Positions 46,129 to 55,648 of a DNA stretch of 64,000 bases are shown here, one piece after another. The stretch's first letter is position 1. Each line of letters starts with the position of its first letter. The stretch spans positions 62,001 through 126,000 of the forward strand of contig NZ_RZNZ01000005.1 of NCBI RefSeq assembly GCF_008698145.1, given 5' to 3'. This DNA is from Bifidobacterium vespertilionis (GTDB lineage: Bacteria; Actinomycetota; Actinomycetes; Actinomycetales; Bifidobacteriaceae). Under the pieces are notes generated by a model, which did no database searches, had not been told where the DNA came from, and saw nothing but the letters and a program-made list of their open reading frames with translations. The position numbers and the translations under genes are program-made.

Positions 46129-46290
46129 GTCGCAAACTGGGCAGATCGGGACTGTTGTTTTGTGAACTGGGCAGATCTGGTCGTCTGGACACCAAAATCG
46201 GCCTCCAGATGTTCCGTTCTGCCCAGTTTGCAAATCGAACGTCCTGATTTGCCCAGTTTGTGTTGCGATGATCCCGATTTGCCCAGTTTG
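46129..46290. repeat. CAAACTGGGCAGATC convergent repeat array (copy 4)
   Basis: Two forward units (about 46133, 46160), a core TCTGGACACCAAAATCGGCC with CCAGATG, then three inverted units (about 46218, 46246, 46275). Cleanest example of the architecture. Confidence 0.8.
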
Positions 46291-46309
46291 TGGCCGGGCG
46301 TGGCCGAGC

Positions 46310-46530
46310 GTGGCCGGGAGTGGGTGGGCATGGCCGGGCGTGACATGGCGTGCGTTGTGACGCGGGGTGTGACCGGGTGTGCCCATTCCCGGTCACAGGG
46401 GTTTTGAAATGGCTTTATTTCAACGGTTTTGACGCCCCGTGACCGGGTGTGTCCACACCATGTCGCACGCCGGGTCACAACGCACGCCGGGTCACACATC
46501 CAGTCACACGCCTCGTCACGGCACTGAGTG
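46310..46530. repeat. GTGACCCGGCGTG convergent array with palindromic core (copy 2)
   Basis: Forward units, a core at 46400-46436 (GGTTTTGAAAT, GGCTTTATTTCAACG, GTTTTGACGCC), then inverted units. The GGCTTTATTTCAACG centre is identical to copy 1 at 37.4 kb. Confidence 0.8.
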
Positions 46531-46577
46531 GGGGAGGGACGGCGCGGAACAAAAAGCTCCGAACATGTCGCACGGTA

Positions 46578-46842
46578 ATAACACCGCGCCCCGTGAAGAA
46601 GCCAAGAAAAAAGCCGGAAGCCTTTGAAACCAAGACTTCCGGCGATGGCGGAGGATGCGAGACTCACGTTTTCCAGCCGTGGAACTGGCGGCATTCCAAC
46701 GAAAATCGTCGTACCGCCCAACTGCCTTATCGCTTAAGTTGCTGCTCTCTCCGGCGTGTCGCGAAGATTTGCGGGTCGGCGTCAATGAGTTGGTCAATGA
46801 GTTGGTGCCTGCTCTGCGGATTTTCAGCCTGCGTCACGTTGC
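46578..46842. repeat. tRNA-3'-end-like scar and repeat, copy 2, with minus-strand terminator
   Basis: 46578-46646 carries CCCCGTGAAGAAGCCAA(G/T)AAAAAAGCCGGAAGCC and a hairpin that reads as a Rho-independent terminator on the minus strand (GGAAG stem then T6). GGCGGAGGATGCGAGACTCA begins at 46647, and the repeat continues to 46842. Confidence 0.8.
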
Positions 46843-47199
46843 TGATCTAATGGATGGGTCTACTTTTTGACAGTTGCATTGTTTATCGACAGTTGTCGAA
46901 GAGTGTTTGCTATGATATTGCCGAGACAACGGACCATGCACAACAACGAAGGTCCTGATATTTCGACCAGCGTGGCGTGACGGATCGAATCATTGGAGGT
47001 ACGGAATGGCAGAGGCGGGCACTCGTACGGGTATCGGCGAATCTGACGAAGGGCAATCCAAGCCCATGGACAGGCGGTCGCGCCGCACGCGGGCGATGCT
47101 GCAGAATGCATTGGTCAAGCTGCTGGAGACCAAGCCGCTCAACAAGATCTCGGTGATGGAGCTCACCCGTCTCGCGGACGTCAACCGGGCGACGTTCTA

Positions 47200-48043
47200 G
47201 GGTGTGTTTACACTATTTGGGTTTTGTGTGATAATTGGGGTATGTGTACGCCGAGGTATGACATCACGTTGGACCAGTTCATGAGGATCGCGCATCTGCT
47301 GCCGCGCCAGCGGGGCAACGTGGCGGTGGACAACTACACGTTCGTCAACGCCCTGCTGTGGATGTGCCGCACCGGCGCGCCGTGGCGGGACCTGCCCGCC
47401 TGCTACGGCAAGTGGATCACCGTCTACCAGCGGTTCAACCGCTGGTCCAGGAACGGCGCGGTGGAGCGCCTGTTCGCCGCCCTGCAGGAGGAGCGGATCA
47501 TCGGGGTGGAGGTGCGGGTGCTCGCCATGGACTCCACGAGCGTGAAGGTCCACCAGCACGCCACGGGCGCCCCGAAAAAGGGGGGCCGCAGTGCGTCGGG
47601 ATCTCCCGGGGAGGCAGGAACACCAAAGTTCACGTGGTATCCGACAGCGAGTCGACGCTCGTCGAGATCCACCTGAGCCCGGGCAACGAGCACGACGCGG
47701 CCCACGGCCGCGTCTCCATGGCCGCGCTCGGCCCGTTCATGGGCGCCAGGCTGCTCATGGACCGCGCCTACGAGGGCGACCCGACCCGGCTGCTGGCCGA
47801 ATCGTTCGGCCTGACGCCGGTCGTGCCGCCCAAGAGGAACCGGACGGACCCATGGGAATACGACAGGCAGGCGTACAAGGACAGGAACATCGTGGAACGC
47901 GTCTTCAACCGCATGAAGCACTACAGGAAAGCCGCCACCCGCTACGACAGGCTCGACGCCACCTTCCTCGCCAACCTCCAACTCATCCTCATCGCCATCC
48001 AACTCAAAACACCATCAAAAAACAAACTAGTGTAAACACACCC
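47200..48043 (+). mobile_element. IS5-family insertion sequence (IS427-group-like)
   Basis: 844 bases with perfect 16-base terminal inverted repeats (GGGTGTGTTTACACTA) and a TA target duplication (47198-47199 and 48044-48045). One transposase is encoded in two frames joined by -1 frameshifting. Two-frame transposase, length and TA target fit the IS427 group. Confidence 0.92.
47242..48035 (+). CDS. IS5-family transposase, programmed -1 frameshift
   Basis: Frame 1 from ATG 47242 (MCTPRYDITLDQFMRI) carries the first catalytic Asp (AMDSTSVK). At a run of A5G6 (47575-47585, heptamer G_GGG_GGC) a -1 shift leads into frame 2. Frame 2 carries SRGGRNTKVHVVSD, the second Asp (LLMDRAYEGD) and the Glu (ERVFNRMKHYRK), and its stop lies in the right terminal repeat at 48033-48035. 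Read through the shift, the product is about 265 aa with a complete DDE domain, so the element is likely active. Frame 1 alone would give a 144 aa truncated product. Confidence 0.9.
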
Positions 48044-48607
48044 TACGTGCACTACAAGGACATCTACGCCCTGTTCGATCAGCTCAAACGCGAGCTCATC
48101 GATTCGTACAAGGACATCATCGCCCGTCATCGCAGGGAGATCCTCCAGGACGATTACGAGCCCCTCATCCATGAGATCTTCGAGTTCGCCGCGGCCAACG
48201 AATCCGCATCCCTGTTGGTGGTCGGCAAGTCCGGCGACGCGCTCTCCGGCGACCTCATCGATACCATAGGCGCGTACTGCAACGAGCTCATCGACCCTCT
48301 TTCCGCAACGCAGGTGGACCCGGTGGGACCGGCGGTGGACGGGCGGACGGCCGGAGCCGTGCGGGATTACCACTTCGTGTATCTGGCGGCCGGGATCGTC
48401 GGTTCGCTCAAGGAATGGTATCGGCGCGGGCGCAGGGAGCCCATCGACCTTGTGGTCAGGATCGCGGCCAACAACACGCATGCGATCGGGCTGGCCATGC
48501 TTGCTAGGAATATCGGCGCATCGGCCTGCGAATCGGCGGATGCCCAGACGAATCCGGCGCGGCGGTGACGGTCGGTAGGTGAATCCACAAGGGAACGGAC
48601 AACTATC

Positions 48608-51250
48608 ATGCATAACGTGTTGCGCGTCTTCATCCGCGATGTGAAGCGGATCTGCGCGGTGCCCTTCGCCGTGTTCATCGTTCTGGCGTCATGCTTCGTG
48701 CCGGGACTGTATGCATGGCTCAACGTTGCGGCGAACATGGACCCATATGCGAATACCGGCGACGTGCCGATCGCAGTGGTCAACAACGATGCGGGAACCA
48801 TGGTGAACGGCTCCGAAATGAATGTGGGCGACCAGACCATGGACGCCTTGAAGGACAACCACGATCTGGGATGGCGCTTCGTGGACGAGACAGCCGCCGT
48901 CAACGGCGTGAAATCCGGCGAATACTACGCGGCCATCGTGATCCCCGAGGACTTCAGCAAGGATCTGACCAGCGTGCTACAGGGCGACTTCACGCGCCCC
49001 GAACTGTCCTACTATGTCAACGAGAAGGTCAACACGCTTGCGCCGCGTGTGACGCAGTCCGGCGCCGCGGCCCTTGAGCAGCAGATCAACGAATCGTTCG
49101 TCTCCACCGTCAGCGCGACCGTCACGAAGACGCTCTCCGAAGAGGCTGGCAAGATGAACGACCGGCTCGACGGGACGGCGAACCAGCTGGACGGTAAGCT
49201 GGGCGAAGCCCAATCCAGCATCGTGGCGGCCCGCGGAAAAGTGAATGATGCGCAATCTTCCATCACCGATGCGCGAGCGACAATCACGAGGGCCCGCCAA
49301 AGCATGACGGGCATCGCCGGTCGCGCCGACGCCCTTTCCACGAGCGTCAACGACACGGCATCCTCCGTCGACTCCGCACGTACCGGATTGTCGGCGTTCC
49401 AACACTCCATGAATACGACCATCGGACAGGTACAGTCCGGGGCGGGCTCCCTTAAGGGCCGCATCAACGGCATGGCGGACACCATCAACGGCAATGCTGC
49501 GGACATCTCCGGGCGTGTCGACGCCTCGCTGTCCACTCTCGAATCCGCGAACGATGCCTTAGGGGATGCGATCGAGGCGATGGAATCCGACCCGCAGCTC
49601 GCAGACTCGGACGCCCTCGCACAGGCGAAACGGCATCAGAGCGACCTCGCCGCACAGATCGAAGCGATGAGGCAACTGAACAATGGCATCCCCTCGGCGA
49701 TGCAGGCGGGCGGCAAGAAGCTCTCCGATTCCCTAGACGCATTGAACGGCAAGGCCGACGGGCTTTCCAGCCTGTCCTCGGACGCTTCGAGCAGGATTGA
49801 TTCCACCCTCACAGGTGTCTCCACCCAGCTCGTCGGACTGTCCGGAACCGTGGGTGGGGCCGCCGAATCGCTTGGTCGCATCGATGCCGATCTCGCGCAG
49901 CTCGACACGACGCTCGAATCGGCGTCCAAGGTGATGGGGCAGACGGGCAAGGCCCTCGATCGCGTGGGTGCATCGGTGCAACGCACGCAGGCCGATTTTG
50001 CCGTCCTTCGGGCGAGCGATGCGTGGGCCGGCGTCAAGGGCCTTGCGCATGTGGACGCTGATCAGGTGTCCTCGTTCCTCGCATCCCCGGTCGGTCTGGA
50101 GACCCGCGAGTACTATCCGATGAGGAACTACGGCACCGCCATCGCCCCGTTCTTCACGAACCTGGCATGCTGGGCGGGCGCCTTCGTGGCACTCACCCTA
50201 TTGCGCAACGACGCCGATTCGGAAGGCATTGACGCGCTCACGCCCAAGCAGGCGTTCCTCGGACGATGGCTGCTACTCATGGTTGTTGCGGTGCTGCAGG
50301 GCATCGTCATCGCATCAGGCAACCTCGTCATCGGCATCCAATGCAACGTGCCATGGGCGTACTATCTGGGCACCATCGTATGCTCGATGACCTATATCTC
50401 AATCGCGTACAGTCTGGTCATGATGTTCCGGCACATCGGCATGGCGTTGAGCGTGATCTTCCTGATACTGCAGGTGCCGGGCGCGGGCGGTATGTACCCG
50501 ATCGAGATGATGCCCCACTTCTACAGGCTGCTGTACCCGATGCTGCCGTTCACGTATGGCGTCGAGGCGCTGCGCGAATCGATCGGGGGCTTCTATGGCA
50601 CGGACTTCTGGACGCGCATCTGGCAGACCTCCATGTTCGCCGTGGTGTTCCTGCTCGTGGCGATGCTGTGCCGTCCGGCTCTCGCCAATCTCAATGATCT
50701 ATTCAACCGCGAACTGGCGGATACCGATTTGGTCAACGTGCAGCGATTGGAGATCGTCGGTTCCGAACGCAATGTCATGATCACCGTGCGCAAGATGCTC
50801 GCCGATCCGACTTGGGGCGCCGGCGTACGACGCCGGGCGAGGAAGTTCGAGCGGCTGTACCCGCATCTGGTGCGCATCGGGTTCCATCTTATCTGGATCA
50901 TCCCCGTCGTGTTCCTCATCGTCATGATGGTCGTCGGGCCGAGCATCGGATTCCTCGTGGCCTGGCTGGCGATGGTAATCGTGGTGGACGTCGCGCTGAT
51001 CATCCTCGAATACATCCACCTTCACCTACCGCGACAGGCACATGACAGCACGATGGGCGCCGAAAGCCTGCTGCGCTCCGTAGCGGCCGCCGGGCGCGCC
51101 GTGATAGCCGACGGCATCGCAGGAAACGCCGGCGGAAGCGTCGCCCGGCATGCCGCGGGGAACGCCGGCGACGGGGGCAATATCAATGAGGGCGCCGGCG
51201 TCGAGGCCAATGCCAACAGGACCAATGCCAACGGAAAGGATGTCCACTGA
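48608..51250 (+). CDS. YhgE/Pip domain membrane protein (pair B, first)
   Basis: Protein of 880 aa, paralogue of the gene at 12726. N-terminal helix ending LYAWLNVAANMDPYANT, a long extracellular coiled-coil-like region (Ser/Asp/Ala-rich, about 160-480), about six C-terminal helices with QVPGAGGMYPIEMMP, and an extra two-helix C-terminal domain. The tail is Ala/Asn/Gly-rich with a repetitive ANANRTNANG end. It follows the broken TetR gene by 39 bases and overlaps the next gene by one base. Codon use is slightly less GC-biased than pair A, so it may be an acquired or older copy. Confidence 0.88.
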   Translation: MHNVLRVFIRDVKRICAVPFAVFIVLASCFVPGLYAWLNVAANMDPYANTGDVPIAVVNNDAGTMVNGSEMNVGDQTMDALKDNHDLGWRFVDETAAVNGVKSGEYYAAIVIPEDFSKDLTSVLQGDFTRPELSYYVNEKVNTLAPRVTQSGAAALEQQINESFVSTVSATVTKTLSEEAGKMNDRLDGTANQLDGKLGEAQSSIVAARGKVNDAQSSITDARATITRARQSMTGIAGRADALSTSVNDTASSVDSARTGLSAFQHSMNTTIGQVQSGAGSLKGRINGMADTINGNAADISGRVDASLSTLESANDALGDAIEAMESDPQLADSDALAQAKRHQSDLAAQIEAMRQLNNGIPSAMQAGGKKLSDSLDALNGKADGLSSLSSDASSRIDSTLTGVSTQLVGLSGTVGGAAESLGRIDADLAQLDTTLESASKVMGQTGKALDRVGASVQRTQADFAVLRASDAWAGVKGLAHVDADQVSSFLASPVGLETREYYPMRNYGTAIAPFFTNLACWAGAFVALTLLRNDADSEGIDALTPKQAFLGRWLLLMVVAVLQGIVIASGNLVIGIQCNVPWAYYLGTIVCSMTYISIAYSLVMMFRHIGMALSVIFLILQVPGAGGMYPIEMMPHFYRLLYPMLPFTYGVEALRESIGGFYGTDFWTRIWQTSMFAVVFLLVAMLCRPALANLNDLFNRELADTDLVNVQRLEIVGSERNVMITVRKMLADPTWGAGVRRRARKFERLYPHLVRIGFHLIWIIPVVFLIVMMVVGPSIGFLVAWLAMVIVVDVALIILEYIHLHLPRQAHDSTMGAESLLRSVAAAGRAVIADGIAGNAGGSVARHAAGNAGDGGNINEGAGVEANANRTNANGKDVH

Positions 51251-53490
51251 TGAGGAACGTATGGACCATATTCCGCACCGATATGCGGCACATCCGCAGC
51301 AGCGTGATCGCGCTCATCATCGCCATCGGCCTGATCCTCATGCCGTCGTTCTACGCATGGTTCAACATCTACGCCAACTGGGATCCATACAGCAACACCG
51401 GCGGCATGAAGGTCGCCGTCGCCAACTCGGACAAGGGCTATCAGGGCGACCTGCTGCCGGCGAAGGTCAACGTGGGCGATCAGGTCGCCAATGCTCTCAG
51501 GGCAAACGACAGCCTCGACTGGACGTTCGTGACCGAGGATGAGGCCAAGAGTGGCGTGGAATCCGGCGAATACTACGCGGCCATCGTGATTCCCGAGGGC
51601 TTCAGCACAGACCTGTTCTCTCTACTGAACGAAGGGGCATCGGACTCCGCGAAGGTAGGCGAGACCAAGGAGCGACAGGCTCAGCTCGTCTACTACTCCA
51701 ACCCCAAGAAGAATCCCATCGGCTCCACCGTCACCGATCAGGGCGCCTCCACCGTACGTCAGCAGATCAGCGACACCCTCACCTCGGCCGTTGCTCAGGC
51801 CGCCGCCGGCATGCTTGATTCCGTGTCCGCCTATCTCGACACGGACCAGAGCACACGATCCATCAGTGCATTGAGTGCCAATCTGCGGCAGCAATCAAGC
51901 GATCTCGCCGACGCTGCCGATCTCGCTTCGAGCTACGCGGATCTCGCCGATTCCGCGGCATCCCTGCTCGACGCATCCGGCAAGTCGATGGAACGGACGA
52001 AGCGGTCGCTGCAATCCTCCACCGTTGACATGGACGGCATCACCGGCAAGCTTGGAGACGCATCCACGTCGATCGACCGCATCAACGAGAACATGACCAA
52101 CGGACTCGATTCCGCGGCGGACGCCTTCGATACCGTCGGCGACAACGCCGAGGAGACGCTGGGCAAACCCGCCGAGGGAGCCGCCAACACTGCGGTGGCC
52201 CTGCGCGAGATCTCCACGAACCGCGTCAGGCCAATGATCGCGAGCCTGACCCAATACCGCAATACGCTGGTCTCCATCAGGGAATCGTTGCACACCGAAC
52301 CGGCCAAGGCCTCGATCGACCGGGCCATCGCTGATGTGGACCGCACCCTCACACGTCTCAACGACACCGACACGAAGATCAACGACGCCGCGGACCAGGC
52401 CGAAGCCAAGGGGCAGACGATCACCGACGCCGGCAAGGACATCGCCGCGCAGGCGCAGGCCAGCGCGCAGTCGATCCGCGATCTGAACAAGTCGTACCAG
52501 AACAACGTCGTCGCCACGCTCTCCGGCGTGACCGACTCCGCCAAGCGGACCGGCGCGGATGCCAAGGCATTGGTCGACGAGGCCACCACGACGCTCGCCG
52601 CCGTGGCCGGTCAGACCGACGGCAGCGGCTCGGCCGGTGCGCTGACTGACATCCGTGAGGTGACGGATAATATCAACACGGCGCATGACACGTTGCTCGA
52701 GCAATCGAAGAAACTCGGCGAGACCGCCGATAAGCTGGACGAGGCCATGACATCCGGCGGCGTGGACGAGGTGCGCAAACTGCTCTCCCAACCCACGGAC
52801 ACCATTGCCCTGGCGATGACCACGCCCGTCACGACAAAGCGCATAGCCGTGTACCCGATCGCGAACAACGGCTCCGCGATGACCCCGTTCTACACGCTGC
52901 TGGCCATCTGGGTCGGCGCGATGTTCCTGGGCATCGTCCTCAAGGCGAACGTATCGGACAAGATCGCCGCGACCTTGGACCATCCGAAGCCGTGGCAGCT
53001 GTATCTGGGCCGCGGCCTCACCTTCGTCGCGTTCTCGCTGGCGCAAACCACCGTGCTGGGGCTCGGCGACCTGCTGTATCTGCGTGCGCAGGCGGAGAAT
53101 CCGTTCCTGTTCATGCTATGCCTGTGGTGGTCGTCGCTGGTGAGCTCGACGCTCGTCTACACGCTGTCGGCCGTGTTCAGCACCGTCGGTAAGGTGATTT
53201 GCGCCGCGCTCATGGTCTCGCAGATCGCCGGCATCGGCGGCACGTTCCCGGTGGAGATGCTCCCGGGCGGGTTCAGGCAGCTGTACCCCTACCTGCCGTT
53301 CTCGCACGGCATCACCGCGTTGAGGGAGACCGTCGGCGGGTTCTACGGCAACGTCTACTGGGAGCAGATGGGTCGCATGGGCATCTATCTCGTGGTCGCC
53401 TTGCTCATCGGCTTCGTGCTCTACACGCCGGTGACCCGCGCCATGGCGAAGACCAACAAGCTGGTCTCCAGCACGATGGCGATGAATTGA
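51250..53490 (+). CDS. YhgE/Pip domain membrane protein (pair B, second)
   Basis: Protein of 746 aa, paralogue of the gene at 15416. N-terminal helix ends in LMPSFYAWFNIYANWDPYSNT. An Ala/Asp/Thr-rich extracellular region follows, then six helices at about 535-735 with QIAGIGGTFPVEMLP and FSHGITALRE. No extra C-terminal domain, matching the short/long organisation of pair A. One-base overlap (TGATG) with its partner. Likely forms a complex with it. Transcription now probably escapes or has lost its TetR control. Confidence 0.88.
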   Translation: MRNVWTIFRTDMRHIRSSVIALIIAIGLILMPSFYAWFNIYANWDPYSNTGGMKVAVANSDKGYQGDLLPAKVNVGDQVANALRANDSLDWTFVTEDEAKSGVESGEYYAAIVIPEGFSTDLFSLLNEGASDSAKVGETKERQAQLVYYSNPKKNPIGSTVTDQGASTVRQQISDTLTSAVAQAAAGMLDSVSAYLDTDQSTRSISALSANLRQQSSDLADAADLASSYADLADSAASLLDASGKSMERTKRSLQSSTVDMDGITGKLGDASTSIDRINENMTNGLDSAADAFDTVGDNAEETLGKPAEGAANTAVALREISTNRVRPMIASLTQYRNTLVSIRESLHTEPAKASIDRAIADVDRTLTRLNDTDTKINDAADQAEAKGQTITDAGKDIAAQAQASAQSIRDLNKSYQNNVVATLSGVTDSAKRTGADAKALVDEATTTLAAVAGQTDGSGSAGALTDIREVTDNINTAHDTLLEQSKKLGETADKLDEAMTSGGVDEVRKLLSQPTDTIALAMTTPVTTKRIAVYPIANNGSAMTPFYTLLAIWVGAMFLGIVLKANVSDKIAATLDHPKPWQLYLGRGLTFVAFSLAQTTVLGLGDLLYLRAQAENPFLFMLCLWWSSLVSSTLVYTLSAVFSTVGKVICAALMVSQIAGIGGTFPVEMLPGGFRQLYPYLPFSHGITALRETVGGFYGNVYWEQMGRMGIYLVVALLIGFVLYTPVTRAMAKTNKLVSSTMAMN

Positions 53491-53546
53491 GTCGGATTGA
53501 AAGAAGATCTGCTGAGCAGTCAGCTGATGTGTCGTTTGGGCAATGA

Positions 53547-53573
53547 AAAAAGCCCTTTTCCTTTGGGGAAAGG
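53547..53573 (-). terminator. Rho-independent terminator on minus strand
   Basis: Stem GCCCTTT-CC / GG-AAAGGGC with a run of six T on the minus strand. It serves leftward transcripts (now only the acetyltransferase remnant) and could also stop the YhgE transcript. Confidence 0.65.
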
Positions 53574-53575
53574 GC

Positions 53576-53594
53576 GATGGCGGAGGATGCGAGA
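53576..53594. repeat. tRNA-3'-end-like scar, copy 3 (short)
   Basis: GATGGCGGAGGATGCGAGA, identical to copy 2 over this length. The sequence after it differs from the other copies. Confidence 0.7.
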
Positions 53595-53619
53595 CCCTAA
53601 CTTTCATCGGGGCTTAGCT

Positions 53620-53712
53620 TTACTGCCGCTTGGCGTTGGCGGTAATAGCATGTGTGACGACCGAGCCCGCGCCGATCACTGTGCCGTCGCCAATCGGGAG
53701 TTGGGTGTTCGC
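53620..53712 (-). pseudogene. Hexapeptide acetyltransferase, C-terminal remnant
   Basis: Minus-strand reading gives IANTQLPIGDGTVIGAGSVV, then THAITANAKRQ and a stop. The IGDGTVIGAGSVVT hexapeptide pattern is diagnostic of the left-handed beta-helix acetyltransferases (maltose/galactoside/serine type). Upstream sequence loses the pattern at once, so only about 25 residues remain. 53713-53906 holds no other support for a gene apart from the ATPase leader. Confidence 0.6.
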
Positions 53713-53906
53713 GATGCTGGACGGTGATTGCGTGGTGATTCGTGACGGAGCGCATTCCTCGTCTGGCATCCGGTGCCTTTGTTCGTGTGCATCCTCCATT
53801 GAAATCCGTGTCCGCCTTTCGTCGCTCTCTATTGCGTGAAACTGACATAAATGTCATAATCACTCAGTGAAAAGCGCGAGAGCACGAGTGGCGATTGGGG
53901 GATTTG

Positions 53907-55193
53907 ATGCTCATATCACGGGACAAATACCTGAACGATCTCATTGTGCGCATGGGCAACGGCATGGTCAAGGTCGTCACCGGCGCGAGACGCTGTGGCA
54001 AGACCTTCCTGCTGTTCGAACTGTTCGAGAAACATCTGCGCGCACAGGGTGTGGATGATGACCACATCATCGAAATCGCGCTGGATGACCTGATGTATGC
54101 ACGTTACCGCGACCCGCTCTCGCTATACGATTATGTGAAGTCCCGCATCGTGAATCGCAGCGAACCATACTATGTGCTGCTAGATGAGGTGCAGTACGCG
54201 ATTTCGGACAAAGAACTACGGAGCGACGAGCCGCCACAGCTGTACGGGGTGCTCAACGGCCTGCTACGCATGCGTAATGTGGACGTGTATGTGACGGGCA
54301 GCAACTCGAAGATGCTGTCCACTGATGTGATGACCCAGTTTCGTGGTCGTGGCGACGAAATCCGCGTCCGCCCATTGTCATTCGCCGAATTCATGCAGGC
54401 GTATGAAGGCGATGTTCAGCATGGCTGGGCCGAATACGTGATGTTTGGTGGCATGCCGCTCACCCTGTCCATGAAGACCGACGAACAGAAGTCGCTGTAC
54501 CTGAAGAACCTGTTCGCGGAGACCTATCTCAAGGACATCGTCGCCCGCAACGGGCTGCGCAGATCGCAGGAGCTTGACGACTTGGTGGACGTGCTGGCAT
54601 CCTCCATCGGGGCCCTGACCAATCCTCCCAAAATCAAGGCCACATTCGACAGCATGTTGCACTCCCGCATCAGCGCAAACACCATCATGCAATATATCGA
54701 GTATCTTGAGGAGGCGTTCGTCATCGAGGAGGCGAGGCGCTTCGATGTCAAGGGCCGCAAGTACATCGGCAGTCCGAAGAAGTATTACTTCGAAGACATG
54801 GGATTGCGCAATGCGCGGCTGGGATTTCGCCAGATCGAGCAGACTCACATCATGGAGAACATCGTGTACAACGAACTGCGCATGCGCGGTTTCAATGTCG
54901 ACGTGGGCGTGGTCGAGCAGCGTGGAACCAACGAGGGCAAGCCATACCGCAAGCAGCTGGAGGTCGATTTCGTGGCGAATCTCGGCAACTGGCGCTATTA
55001 CATCCAATCCGCGTATCAGTTGCCGACGCCGGAGAAGGTCGCGCAGGAGAAAGCGTCGCTGCTCCGCATCGATGACAGCTTCCAGAAGATTATCCTCGTG
55101 CGAGACGTGGTCAAGCCGGTCCGTGATGAGCACGGCATCCTCACGATGAGCGTCTACGATTTCCTGCTCGACCCGGATGGTCTGGCGGCGTGA
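53907..55193 (+). CDS. AAA_14 / DUF4143 ATPase
   Basis: Predicted cytoplasmic ATPase of 428 aa. Walker A GARRCGKT (about residues 27-34), Walker B VLLDEVQ and sensor YVTGSNSKML, then the DUF4143 C-terminal part ending near VRDEHGILTMSVYDFLL, including the GLRNARLGF and DFVAN (nuclease-like) segments. GGGGGA ribosome site 5 bases before ATG 53907. Usually a solitary accessory gene of unknown role. No partner gene is seen here. Confidence 0.88.
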   Translation: MLISRDKYLNDLIVRMGNGMVKVVTGARRCGKTFLLFELFEKHLRAQGVDDDHIIEIALDDLMYARYRDPLSLYDYVKSRIVNRSEPYYVLLDEVQYAISDKELRSDEPPQLYGVLNGLLRMRNVDVYVTGSNSKMLSTDVMTQFRGRGDEIRVRPLSFAEFMQAYEGDVQHGWAEYVMFGGMPLTLSMKTDEQKSLYLKNLFAETYLKDIVARNGLRRSQELDDLVDVLASSIGALTNPPKIKATFDSMLHSRISANTIMQYIEYLEEAFVIEEARRFDVKGRKYIGSPKKYYFEDMGLRNARLGFRQIEQTHIMENIVYNELRMRGFNVDVGVVEQRGTNEGKPYRKQLEVDFVANLGNWRYYIQSAYQLPTPEKVAQEKASLLRIDDSFQKIILVRDVVKPVRDEHGILTMSVYDFLLDPDGLAA

Positions 55194-55386
55194 GCGATGA
55201 ACGACATGATGATGGGCGCGGATGGGCTGGGGCGCCCAAACTAGCCAACGACACGCCAGCAGCGCACTTGGGTGAGACAGCAAGCGGACGGCATGCGGGT
55301 GGGGCGGATAGGGCCCACAGTTTGAACACGGTTTGGCCTTGAGCCCTTTAACCCCTTGTTGCGGAGCCTGTTTTGCGGCCTATTTT

Positions 55387-55514
55387 GCAGTTGTGTGTAG
55401 TCTGCCGTAGCGTACGGCGGGAATGCTGGTATCGGCATGGTGCGAAATGGCCATTTTTACCGGTTCTGGGGCCTGGGGTGTCTGCGGTGTGCCCGTGTTG
55501 CTACACACAACTGC
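55387..55514. repeat. 128-base element with perfect 14-base inverted ends
   Basis: Ends GCAGTTGTGTGTAG (55387-55400) and CTACACACAACTGC (55501-55514). Non-coding interior. The rest of 55194-55648 holds nothing I can support. Confidence 0.65.
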
Positions 55515-55648
55515 GAGATAGGCCGCGAGAAGACGAAGAAGACGAAGACTCGCGGTCGAAACGCTTGTGGCCAACCACGCTAATCGGCGGTACGCCGATA
55601 AGGCCCGCAAACAAAACCCGCGAACAAGACCCACGGTTTGTCCCCTAG

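Larger units (their letters stand above)
47006..48568 (+). pseudogene. TetR-family regulator interrupted by an IS element
   Basis: First part 47006-47197 (64 codons) holds the TetR helix-turn-helix: RRTRAMLQNALVKLLETKPL and ISVMELTRLADVNRATF. The insertion creates an immediate TAG. The second part (48044-48568) resumes in frame with YVHYKDIYALFDQLK and a C-terminal domain of about 170 residues. Removing the IS and one TA copy gives an uninterrupted 238 aa protein, so the insertion is recent. It lies directly upstream of the second YhgE pair, whose regulator it probably was. Confidence 0.92.

Noticed and set aside
46056..46721. 221-codon minus-strand frame over repeats at 46.1-46.7 kb
   Set aside because: It crosses two repeat arrays and the scar repeat. 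Translations of the three scar copies diverge and contain stops, so coding is not supported.
47224..47676. Stand-alone 144-150 aa protein at the IS left half
   Set aside because: It has only the first catalytic Asp; the A5G6 slip site and the downstream frame show it is half of one transposase.
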